Source: IDS-8 sp035304285
Lineage (GTDB): Bacteria; Pseudomonadota; Gammaproteobacteria; Steroidobacterales; Woeseiaceae
NCBI GenBank assembly: GCA_035304285.1
Contig: DATGQI010000108.1
Span: 1-11,343 of the forward strand
Reading direction: 5' to 3'
Length of the DNA: 11,343 bases
The translations under genes were made by a program, and so were the position numbers. The notes below the pieces were generated by a model. It saw nothing but the letters and a program-made list of their open reading frames with translations. It did no database searches and was not told the DNA's origin. The stretch's first letter is position 1; every line of letters starts with the position of its first letter. Shown piece by piece: positions 1 through 5,820 of this stretch.

Positions 1-83
1 GGCTTTCAGTGACGAAACAGGATATCGAGCGGATGCAGGAGTACGACCCGGCGCGCTACCAGCAGTTCGGCCTGGTGCAGTAA
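1..83 (+). CDS. 3' end of an unidentified protein-coding gene (partial)
   Basis: The first 83 bases read in one frame (codons starting at base 3) as the last 26 residues of a protein, ending in VQ and a TAA stop at 81-83. Nearly every third codon position is G or C, as in the real genes nearby, which supports coding. The tail is charged and aromatic (KQDIERMQEYDPARY) and shows no motif that I can assign to a family. A strong intrinsic terminator lies about 30 bases after the stop, so this is the last gene of its transcript. The function is unknown from this fragment and I do not guess one. Confidence 0.6.
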   Translation, partial: LSVTKQDIERMQEYDPARYQQFGLVQ

Positions 84-112
84 CAGGGTCACGGTCACGG
101 GTAGATCTGAAG

Positions 113-137
113 GGGGCGGCCTGGCCGCCCCTTTTTT
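113..137 (+). terminator. Rho-independent terminator
   Basis: GGGGCGGC (113-120) pairs perfectly with GCCGCCCC (124-131) around a 3-base loop, and six T residues follow at once (132-137). This is a textbook intrinsic terminator for the plus-strand gene ending at 83. Read from the other strand the hairpin is not followed by a T run, so it is a poorer terminator for the tRNA transcript arriving from the right. Confidence 0.88.
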
Positions 138-163
138 CTTCAGGTCTGCTGCCGCAAAGGAGG

Positions 164-239
164 TGGTACTCCCTACCGGATTCGAACCGGTGTTACCGCC
201 GTGAGAGGGCGGCGTCCTGAACCACTAGACGAAGGGAGC
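164..239 (-). tRNA. tRNA-Glu, anticodon CUC
   Basis: Read on the minus strand, bases 239 to 164 fold as a 76-nt cloverleaf with an encoded CCA end. The acceptor stem is GCTCCCT with AGGGAGT. The D stem is GTCT/GGAC and the anticodon stem CCGCC/GGCGG encloses loop CTCTCAC. The T arm is ACCGG-TTCGAAT-CCGGT. The anticodon is CUC, which decodes GAG. U11-A24, U13-G22, A37 and a missing position 47 match known tRNA-Glu determinants in E. coli. Odd points are the G1-U72 wobble pair closing the acceptor stem and A73 as discriminator, where E. coli has G1-C72 and G73. CUC reads only GAG, so a UUC isoacceptor must be encoded elsewhere. Confidence 0.96.
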
Positions 240-284
240 ACTTGAGGGTCTTCTCGAATCTGCCCCGGTCGGGCGCAGGCTGCT

Positions 285-312
285 ATTATACGGCCGCATT
301 ATCATAATCCAA
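285..312 (-). promoter_or_regulatory. Probable sigma-70 promoter of tRNA-Glu
   Basis: On the minus strand a perfect -10 TATAAT lies at 290-285 and a partial -35 TTGGAT at 312-307, spaced 16 bases apart. The -10 is about 45 bases before the mature tRNA 5' end, which leaves a leader for RNase P to remove. The stretch just after the -10 is GC-rich, as is common at stringently controlled stable-RNA promoters. Confidence 0.6.
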
Positions 313-323
313 GTCGAATCTAT

Positions 324-1649
324 TTGAAAAACAGCGGGATCCAGAACGCCATCGAACCAACAATCATCCCCCGCGCGGCCCACAACGTCTCCCGGGCCGA
401 AATATCGAAGAACGCCCTGAAAGTCCTGTACCGGCTGCACAACGCCGGGTTCCAGGCCTTTCTGGTGGGTGGCAGCGTGCGCGACGCGCTCCTCGGCCTG
501 CATCCGAAGGATTTCGACATCGCGACCGACGCGCACCCGGAAGAAGTCAAGGCGCTGTTCGGCAACTGCAGGCTGATCGGACGCCGTTTTCGCCTGGCGC
601 ACGTGCGCTTCGGACGTGAAATCATAGAGGTGGCAACGTTTCGCGCCGCGTCAACGCTCGAAGACGATCCCGACGTCGCGCACGATCTCGAAGGACGAAT
701 TCTCCGCGACAACGTCTACGGGAAGATCGAAGAAGACGTCTGGCGCCGGGATTTCACCTGTAACGCGCTGTATTACAACATTGCCGACTTCAGCATCTGG
801 GACTATGTTGGAGGCGTCGAGGACGTGCGCCTCCGGCGGCTGGTCCTCATTGGAGACCCGGACAAGCGCCTGCGCGAAGATCCCGTGCGGATGCTGCGAG
901 CGGTACGTTTCGCGGCAAAGCTCGACTTTCGAATCGACGCATCCGTTGCGGATGCGATCGCGGAACGTCGCGCCCTGCTCAGGAACGTCCCGCCGGCACG
1001 CCTGTTCGACGAATTCCTCAAGCTGTTCCAGTCCGGTCATGCGCGCAAGACGTTTGACCTGCTGCGCGAGCATAAGCTGTTTCGGGAGCTGTTCCCTGAA
1101 ACGGAAGAGTCGATCGAGAAAGATGACGCTTTCCTTCGCTTCGTGCAGGCTGCCCTCGAGAACACCGATGAGCGCGTTGCCCAGGGACAGTCCGTTACGC
1201 CGATGTTCCTGCTCGGTGTGTTCCTGTGGTCCCCGGTGCAGCGCCACGCGAAACGCCTGCAACAAAAGGAGAAGCTGTCGGACACCCTCGCGCTGGGACT
1301 TGCAGCTGAGGACATCGTCGCGATACAGCAGTCGCGCGTGTCGATGCCGCGCCGCTTCACCAGCCCCATGCGCGAGATGCTCGCCTTGCAGCCCCGCTTC
1401 GAGAACCGAAATGGCCGTCGCGGTATCAAGTTCCTGGAGCACCGCAGGTTCCGTGCCGCCTATGACCTGATGATGCTGCGCGCTGAAATCGGTGAAGTCG
1501 ATCGGGAGACCGCGGACTTCTGGACCGACGTACAGACGCAGAATGAAGAGCAGAGAGCCGCAAGCTTCGGTCTCGCCGGCAAGGCGAAGAGCGGCAAAGG
1601 CAGGCGACGTCCGCGGCGCCGCCGCCCGCCGCAGGCAAATAACCCGTGA
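324..1649 (+). CDS. pcnB: Poly(A) polymerase I (PcnB)
   Basis: A template-independent polymerase that adds 3' poly(A) tails to RNA from ATP and promotes RNA decay. The 441-residue product aligns with E. coli PAP I along its length. The nucleotidyltransferase signature GGSVRD is at 49-54, with the metal-binding DFD at 63-65. RRDFTCNALYYN (141-152) and EDPVRMLRAVRFAAKLDF (185-202) mark the head and neck domains. LEHRRFRAAYDLMMLRAE is near the C end, and the tail is very basic (GRRRPRRRR), as usual for PcnB and likely to bind RNA. The YYN and VRMLRAVRFAAKL pattern favours PAP over a CCA-adding enzyme. The start is TTG at 324. No ATG or GTG lies upstream in frame and no clear Shine-Dalgarno is visible, so the start is the weak point. 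Its stop overlaps folK. Confidence 0.95.
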   Translation: MKNSGIQNAIEPTIIPRAAHNVSRAEISKNALKVLYRLHNAGFQAFLVGGSVRDALLGLHPKDFDIATDAHPEEVKALFGNCRLIGRRFRLAHVRFGREIIEVATFRAASTLEDDPDVAHDLEGRILRDNVYGKIEEDVWRRDFTCNALYYNIADFSIWDYVGGVEDVRLRRLVLIGDPDKRLREDPVRMLRAVRFAAKLDFRIDASVADAIAERRALLRNVPPARLFDEFLKLFQSGHARKTFDLLREHKLFRELFPETEESIEKDDAFLRFVQAALENTDERVAQGQSVTPMFLLGVFLWSPVQRHAKRLQQKEKLSDTLALGLAAEDIVAIQQSRVSMPRRFTSPMREMLALQPRFENRNGRRGIKFLEHRRFRAAYDLMMLRAEIGEVDRETADFWTDVQTQNEEQRAASFGLAGKAKSGKGRRRPRRRRPPQANNP

Positions 1650-2155
1650 CCTGCCGCGGGCAACACTGGCGCCCAGCCTATGTCGGCATAGGCAGCAACC
1701 TGAGCGACCCGGCGACCCAGGTGCGGAAAGCCTTCGCAGCGTTGCAAAAGCTGCCGCACTCGGGCTTCGCCCGCTGCTCGGCGCTTTATCGCTCGGCGCC
1801 AATGGGGCCGCCGGACCAGCCGGACTTCCTGAACGCAGCTGCCGTAGTCCTTACCCGGCTGAGCCCCAACGAGCTGCTGCGCGAATTGCAGGCAATCGAG
1901 AAAGCACAAGGGCGGCAGCACGAGACGCCGCAGTGGGGGCCGCGCATCATCGACCTCGATCTGCTGGTGATGGGTCACGTTATTTTGGAAGAGGAGGGCC
2001 TTACTATCCCGCACCCGGGCATCGCCGAGAGAAATTTTGTATTGTTTCCGCTCGCCGAAATTGCCCCGGGTCTGCTGGTGCCAGCGATGGGCAGCGTGCA
2101 GAAACTAGTAGCGGCGCTCGGTACTACCGGCCCGCGGATCGAACGCATAGACTGA
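1646..2155 (+). CDS. folK: 2-amino-4-hydroxy-6-hydroxymethyldihydropteridine pyrophosphokinase (HPPK)
   Basis: A cytosolic folate-synthesis enzyme that moves pyrophosphate from ATP to 6-hydroxymethyl-7,8-dihydropterin, supplying dihydropteroate synthase. The 169-residue protein has the family landmarks in order: YVGIGSNL (12-19), YRSAPMGPPDQPDFLNAA (48-65), WGPRIIDLDLL (97-107) and IPHPGIAERNFVLFPLAEIAP (121-141). D103 and D105 match the magnesium aspartates D95 and D97 of E. coli, and R100 and R90 match R92 and R82. The flexible catalytic loop is otherwise unusual, with QHETPQ where E. coli has VRKAER. It starts at GTG 1646, giving a 4-base GTGA overlap with the pcnB stop, so translation is probably coupled. 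Confidence 0.95.
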   Translation: MTCRGQHWRPAYVGIGSNLSDPATQVRKAFAALQKLPHSGFARCSALYRSAPMGPPDQPDFLNAAAVVLTRLSPNELLRELQAIEKAQGRQHETPQWGPRIIDLDLLVMGHVILEEEGLTIPHPGIAERNFVLFPLAEIAPGLLVPAMGSVQKLVAALGTTGPRIERID

Positions 2156-2163
2156 AAGCTCGA

Positions 2164-2838
2164 GTGACTTCAGAACAAAACAGGGAAGCCGGCGCCGCGC
2201 CACGCTTTATCGTCGTCGAAGGTCCGATCGGTGTCGGGAAAACCAGCCTTGCAAAGCGCCTGGCGGAGAGTTTCGGCGGCGAGGTCGTGCTGGAACACGT
2301 CGAGGAGAATCCGTTCCTGGAGCGCTTCTATCGCAATCGCAAGGACGCCGCCCTTCCGGCGCAGCTGTTTTTCCTGTTCCAGCGCGCGCGCCAGCTCGAG
2401 GAGCTGCGACAGTCGGACCTCTTCTCGCCCGTCCGGGTTGCTGATTTTCACTTCGCGAAAGATCGCCTGTTCGCTGAAATAAACCTCGACCGGGAGGAGA
2501 TGTCTTTGTACGAACAGATCAACGCGAAGCTCGAGGTAGATGCGCCGGTGCCTGATCTTGTGATTTACCTGCAAGCTTCAATCGATACGCTGTTGCAGAG
2601 AATCATGCGGCGCGGCATCCATTACGAGCGGGCCATCGACCGCCATTACCTGGAGAAGCTGGCCGAGGCATACGCGCGTTACTTCCACAGCTACGACGAG
2701 GGACCGCTCTTGATCGTCAACGCATCGTCTATCGATCCGGTACACAACGACGCAGACTACGAGCAGCTTTACCGGCAGATTCGCCGCACGTCCGGCGGAC
2801 GCCACTTCTTCAATCCTGCCGCCGCGGCCCTGGCCTGA
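2164..2838 (+). CDS. Deoxynucleoside kinase (dAK/dGK/dCK family)
   Basis: A salvage kinase predicted to phosphorylate a deoxynucleoside to its 5'-monophosphate using ATP. The 224-residue protein begins with a P-loop, GPIGVGKTS (20-28). E44 followed by ENPFLERFY (48-56) is the substrate-pocket region. DFHFAKDRLFA (94-104) and the lid RRGIHYERAI (149-158) follow, then YARYFHSYDEGPLLIVNA. This is the pattern of proteobacterial kinases found between folK and panB, often annotated as deoxyadenosine or deoxyguanosine kinase. Substrate specificity cannot be read here. The GTG start at 2164 has GAAAG (2154-2158) five bases upstream, inside the folK stop region. The frame stays open for hundreds of bases upstream, but that part is out of frame with folK and is not coding. 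Confidence 0.88.
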   Translation: MTSEQNREAGAAPRFIVVEGPIGVGKTSLAKRLAESFGGEVVLEHVEENPFLERFYRNRKDAALPAQLFFLFQRARQLEELRQSDLFSPVRVADFHFAKDRLFAEINLDREEMSLYEQINAKLEVDAPVPDLVIYLQASIDTLLQRIMRRGIHYERAIDRHYLEKLAEAYARYFHSYDEGPLLIVNASSIDPVHNDADYEQLYRQIRRTSGGRHFFNPAAAALA

Positions 2839-2851
2839 TGTATACGCAGCT

Positions 2852-2856
2852 GGAAC
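2852..2856 (+). promoter_or_regulatory. Ribosome-binding site deciding the panB start
   Basis: GGAAC lies 8 bases before ATG 2865. The other in-frame ATG, at 2838, has no Shine-Dalgarno before it, although it overlaps the upstream stop as TGATG. Confidence 0.45.
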
Positions 2857-2864
2857 AGCGCGGC

Positions 2865-3668
2865 ATGGCCGAACCGCCGGTGAACATAGCCACTTTGCGC
2901 CAGATGAAGCACGATGGCAGCCCGATCGCCTGCCTTACCGCCTACGACGCCAGTTTCGCGGCGCTCGTTGACGCCGCCGGTACCGATCTCGTGCTGGTCG
3001 GCGATTCGTTGGGCATGGTGATACAGGGTCACGACACCACTGTTCCCGTTACCGTTGCGGATGTCATTTATCACACCCGCAACGTCGCCCGCGGGTTGCG
3101 GCGCGCCTTTCTCGTAGCGGACATGCCGTTTATGAGCTATACGACGCCCGAACAGGCGCTGACAAACGCCGTGCAGCTGATGCAGGACGGCGGTGCGATG
3201 ATGATCAAACTGGAAGGCGGCGAAAGCCAGGTCGAGATCGTGCAGCATCTTGCAAAGCACGACATTCCGGTGTGCGCGCACCTTGGACTGAAACCGCAGT
3301 CGGTGCACAAGATCGGCGGCTTCAAGGTGCAGGGCAGGGAGCCGAACGCCGCGAAGCGGATGGTCGACAGCGCGCGGCGGCTGCAGGACGCCGGCGCCGA
3401 TATCGTCCTGCTCGAATGCGTACCAAACGAAGTAGGCAGCGCCGTCACGCGCGCTCTGCAAGTCCCGGTGATTGGTATTGGTGCGGGACCGGAGGTCGAC
3501 GGGCAGATTCTCGTCCTGTATGACATCCTGGACATCACGCCCGGGAAAAAGCCGCGCTTCGTGAAGAACTTCATGGCCGGGCTCGACGCGCCGCTAGCCG
3601 CACTGACGGCCTACGTCACTGCCGTCAAGGATCATACTTACCCGGAACCTCAACATTGTTTTTCCTGA
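2865..3668 (+). CDS. panB: 3-methyl-2-oxobutanoate hydroxymethyltransferase (ketopantoate hydroxymethyltransferase)
   Basis: The first committed step of pantothenate synthesis: it transfers a one-carbon unit from 5,10-methylene-tetrahydrofolate to 2-oxoisovalerate to make ketopantoate. The cytosolic TIM-barrel protein aligns with E. coli PanB throughout: LTAYDASF, VLVGDSLGMVIQGHDTT, ADMPFMSYTTPEQA, KLEGGE, CAHLGLKPQSV, LLECVP and VIGIGAG. With this start, D47, D86 and E117 match the metal-site residues D45, D84 and E114 of E. coli, and E184 matches catalytic E181. I chose ATG 2865 (267 aa) because it has a Shine-Dalgarno and fits the family length. ATG 2838 would give 276 aa and couple to the kinase stop (TGATG); it cannot be excluded. 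The gene lies in the pan/fol operon and its cofactor depends on folate synthesis. Confidence 0.96.
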   Translation: MAEPPVNIATLRQMKHDGSPIACLTAYDASFAALVDAAGTDLVLVGDSLGMVIQGHDTTVPVTVADVIYHTRNVARGLRRAFLVADMPFMSYTTPEQALTNAVQLMQDGGAMMIKLEGGESQVEIVQHLAKHDIPVCAHLGLKPQSVHKIGGFKVQGREPNAAKRMVDSARRLQDAGADIVLLECVPNEVGSAVTRALQVPVIGIGAGPEVDGQILVLYDILDITPGKKPRFVKNFMAGLDAPLAALTAYVTAVKDHTYPEPQHCFS

Positions 3669-3694
3669 GCCGAGCGGCGAGAGCGGAAATCGAT

Positions 3695-3708
3695 GTCAGG
3701 GTGCTGAC
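3695..3708 (+). promoter_or_regulatory. Small hairpin holding the panC Shine-Dalgarno
   Basis: GTCAG (3695-3699) pairs perfectly with CTGAC (3704-3708) around the loop GGTG. The best panC ribosome-binding sequence, AGGGTG (3698-3703), sits in the loop and the inner end of the stem, 8 bases before ATG 3712. Whether it controls translation is unknown. Confidence 0.4.
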
Positions 3709-3711
3709 GAC

Positions 3712-4560
3712 ATGCACGTAGAGAAAACGGCCGACACCTTACGGGAACGGCTGCACGAGTGGCGTCGTAAGGGAGATCACGTTGCGCTCGTGCCGACCAT
3801 GGGCAACCTCCACGACGGTCACCTCAGCCTGATCAACCTGGCTCGCGAGCACGCGGAACGGATCGTCGTGTCCATCTTCGTCAACCCGACACAGTTCGAG
3901 CCGGGCGCTGACTTCGAGAACTACCCCCGCACGCTCGCCACCGACAAGAGAAAGCTCAAGCGCGCGAGCGCGGACGTCCTGTTCGTCCCCGAAGTGGAGA
4001 CGATGTATCCGTTCGGTATCGAGGGTGCCACGATCGTTTCGGTGCCAAAATACCGCGAAGATCTCTGCGGCGCGTTCCGGCCGGGGCACTTCGACGGTGT
4101 GACCTCGGTCGTCAGCCGGCTGTTCGGTCTCGTGTCGCCGGACGTGGCGGTGTTCGGACAGAAGGACTTCCAGCAACAGCTTGTCATCCGGCGGATGGTG
4201 GAGGACCTGCACTGGCCGGTAAGCATCGTCACGGGAGAGACGGTGCGCGAAGAGAGTGGCCTTGCCTATAGTTCGCGTAACCAGTACCTCACCGACGAGG
4301 AACGGCAGGTGGCGCCCGGCCTGTACTCGGTGTTACGGCAAGTGGGCCGCGACCTGCAGTCCGGTCGCAGGAATTTCTCCGAGCTCGAGAGCCAGGCTAT
4401 GACAACGCTGTCGGGGCAGGGGTTTTCCCCGGACTACGTCGCAATCCGGCGCGCGGCGAACCTGGAGCCACCGGACCGGGACACCGACGCGCTGGTGGTC
4501 CTTGCCGCGGCACGATTGGGCAGCGCGCGGTTGATCGACAACCTCGTGGTGGATGTTTGA
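3712..4560 (+). CDS. panC: Pantothenate synthetase (pantoate--beta-alanine ligase)
   Basis: Joins pantoate and beta-alanine to make pantothenate through a pantoyl-adenylate, using ATP and releasing AMP and pyrophosphate. The 282-residue product has the family motifs in order: PTMGNLHDGHLSL (28-40, with the nucleotide-binding HxGH at 34-37), FVNPTQF (56-62), NYPR (70-73), LCGAFRPGHFDGV (118-130), FGQKDFQQ (148-155) and the KMSKS-equivalent SSRN (187-190). Length is typical of the family. It lies 43 bases after panB, the widest gap in the operon, and starts at ATG 3712. panD (aspartate decarboxylase) and panE are not in the window. panC ends the operon and faces a convergent gene. Confidence 0.96.
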   Translation: MHVEKTADTLRERLHEWRRKGDHVALVPTMGNLHDGHLSLINLAREHAERIVVSIFVNPTQFEPGADFENYPRTLATDKRKLKRASADVLFVPEVETMYPFGIEGATIVSVPKYREDLCGAFRPGHFDGVTSVVSRLFGLVSPDVAVFGQKDFQQQLVIRRMVEDLHWPVSIVTGETVREESGLAYSSRNQYLTDEERQVAPGLYSVLRQVGRDLQSGRRNFSELESQAMTTLSGQGFSPDYVAIRRAANLEPPDRDTDALVVLAAARLGSARLIDNLVVDV

Positions 4561-4583
4561 ATCCTCATGGCACCGGGCTCGTT

Positions 4584-4678
4584 GTCGCCCGTGGGACGGG
4601 CTCCTGCAGTGTGCTATTCCGGCCGAGTCTCAAGCTGGCTTGGAACCGAGCGCTGTAGGAACCCGTTCCACGGGCGAC
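4584..4678. repeat. REP/BIME-like inverted palindromic pair
   Basis: Two 26-base arms (4584-4609 and 4653-4678) are inverted copies that differ at three positions, all transitions, across a 43-base spacer. Each arm is itself a hairpin: GCCCGT-GGG-ACGGGC at 4587-4601, and CCCGT-TCC-ACGGG at 4662-4674. Each arm has a GYAGGA-type head (GTAGGA at 4656-4660 and its neighbour; GCAGGA on the minus strand of the other arm). A GTAG/GCAG head next to a C/G-rich short hairpin is the layout of REP elements of the type moved by RAYT (REP-associated tyrosine) transposases. Two inverted REPs make a BIME. It lies between two convergent genes, the classic place for one, and could also help end transcription from both sides. 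Confidence 0.72.
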
Positions 4679-4745
4679 CCTTCCCGACGCCCCTTCGGTC
4701 GGGTCATGAGAGCCTGATTGCGGCAATGGCACGTGGGCGGTGACT

Positions 4746-4757
4746 ACGGGCGACCCT
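4746..4757. repeat. Third, partial copy of the REP-like core
   Basis: ACGGGCGACCCT at 4746-4757 exactly repeats bases 4670-4681 at the end of the right REP arm. It is flanked by GTGAC (4740-4744) and GTCAC (4758-4762), the latter overlapping the stop of the diguanylate cyclase. It is probably a degraded REP copy. The rest of the 4561-4758 gap contains no supportable gene. Confidence 0.45.
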
Positions 4758-4758
4758 G

Positions 4759-5730
4759 TCACTTCGAGACGGTGTTGCGGCCGGCGCCTTTTGCGCGGTA
4801 GAGCGCTTCGTCAGCAGCGCGTAGCAGGGAATCGAAGGTACCGTCCTTCGTCAGTTGCGCCACACCCATCGATATCTGCACCGGAATCTTGATCAGGGAA
4901 TCGGTGCTGCCGGTGGTGCTGCCCGATACCGCATCGCGGACGCGCTCTGCAACAGCGAGAGCCTCGACCTCCGCGATTCCCGGCAACAGCACCGCGAATT
5001 CATCGCCGCCGAATCGCACCAGGTGGTCGCGCGGGCGAAACTGCTTCTGCAGCACATGGGCGACGGCCGACAGCGCGCGGTCTCCCGCAACGTGGCCGAA
5101 CTTGTCGTTGAAAGACTTGAAGCGGTCGACGTCGATCATGATCAGCGATACCGGCTGATCGTTCTGCAGGCACCTGGCCACTTCTCGCGGAAAGGTTTCT
5201 TCCATCGCGTGTCGGTTGCTAAGGCCCGTAAGCGCGTCGGTGGTGGCGTTGCGTTCGAACTTCTGCAGGTCGCCGAAGCTCGCCGCGATAAAATGGTTGT
5301 GACTGCGGACCCGTTCCGACAGAACCACCAGCAGGTTCTTCGAGAACTCGTGCGACGCGTCAACCATGTCCCACAGGATCGACTGGTGAATGACGAGCAG
5401 GTGAGTCGGCTCGGCAGCCACGACATAGGCCGACGGATCGCGATCTTCGATGATCGACATTTCTCCGGCGCAGGACCCGGATTCCATGGTGACGAGTATC
5501 GGCGCATCGGGCGAACCGACATGCACGTTGAGGCTTCCCGAGAGCACCACGAAGACGAACTCGTTCTTCGAACCCGGAGAAAGCAGCAGTTCTCCCGTCT
5601 GGACGTCGCGACGGTCGCACCTCTGCAGCAGGTCTTGCACGTCCTCCGGGCGTACGCCGCGGAACAGGTCGAGCCCGGCCAGGAGAGACCGCTTGTAATC
5701 CGAATTAATGCTAAGTACCTGACCTGTCAC
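4759..5730 (-). CDS. Diguanylate cyclase with N-terminal cyclic-nucleotide-binding-like domain
   Basis: Predicted to make c-di-GMP from two GTP under control of an N-terminal sensor. The 323-residue protein has no membrane segments. Residues about 15-135 form a CAP-type ligand-binding fold, with the phosphate-cassette region around GEMSIIEDRDPSAYVVA (89-105). A linker helix leads to a GGDEF domain (about 160-320). DALTGLSNRH (165-174) starts the domain, IDVDRFKSFNDKFGH (199-213) is the metal/GTP site, and the catalytic GGDEF is intact at 241-245. An inhibitory RxxD site (RPRD, 232-235) sits five residues before it, so product feedback is likely. The phosphate-binding arginine expected near 99 is proline, so cAMP binding is doubtful. 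The GTG start at 5730 is fixed by a strong Shine-Dalgarno. The output target is unknown. Confidence 0.92.
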   Translation of the reverse strand: MTGQVLSINSDYKRSLLAGLDLFRGVRPEDVQDLLQRCDRRDVQTGELLLSPGSKNEFVFVVLSGSLNVHVGSPDAPILVTMESGSCAGEMSIIEDRDPSAYVVAAEPTHLLVIHQSILWDMVDASHEFSKNLLVVLSERVRSHNHFIAASFGDLQKFERNATTDALTGLSNRHAMEETFPREVARCLQNDQPVSLIMIDVDRFKSFNDKFGHVAGDRALSAVAHVLQKQFRPRDHLVRFGGDEFAVLLPGIAEVEALAVAERVRDAVSGSTTGSTDSLIKIPVQISMGVAQLTKDGTFDSLLRAADEALYRAKGAGRNTVSK

Positions 5731-5737
5731 GAAGTAA

Positions 5738-5744
5738 TCCTTTC
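5738..5744 (-). promoter_or_regulatory. Strong ribosome-binding site fixing the GTG start of the diguanylate cyclase
   Basis: GAAAGGA on the minus strand (5744-5738) ends 7 bases before the GTG at 5730-5728. No ATG near the start competes with it. Confidence 0.7.
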
Positions 5745-5753
5745 AGTAGGGTC

Positions 5754-5782
5754 TATTTACGTTATTGCCGGACCAATGACAA
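5754..5782 (-). promoter_or_regulatory. Possible sigma-70 promoter of the diguanylate cyclase gene
   Basis: On the minus strand TTGTCA (5782-5777, 5 of 6 to the -35 consensus) is 17 bases from TAAATA (5759-5754, a weak -10). It lies in the 90-base gap after ppk2, so the cyclase could be transcribed apart from queG-ppk2. Confidence 0.32.
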
Positions 5783-5820
5783 CGAATTGCGGCACAACTT
5801 TCCGATGAAACCGGTTTTGG

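Noticed and set aside
651..1802. 383-codon minus-strand open frame opposite pcnB
   Set aside because: An antisense shadow of pcnB with no recognisable family sequence.
1492..2838. A single 448-codon open frame covering the kinase and about 670 bases upstream
   Set aside because: The upstream half is out of frame with folK, which has unmistakable HPPK motifs over the same bases. Only the part from GTG 2164 shows the kinase family sequence. It is not a fusion protein.
4565..4762. 65-codon minus-strand open frame across the panC/cyclase gap
   Set aside because: It reads through the REP-like palindromes and has no sign of real coding.
4855..5808. 317-codon plus-strand open frame opposite the diguanylate cyclase
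   Set aside because: The minus strand has an intact CAP-like fold plus GGDEF with a strong ribosome-binding site. The plus-strand product matches nothing I know.
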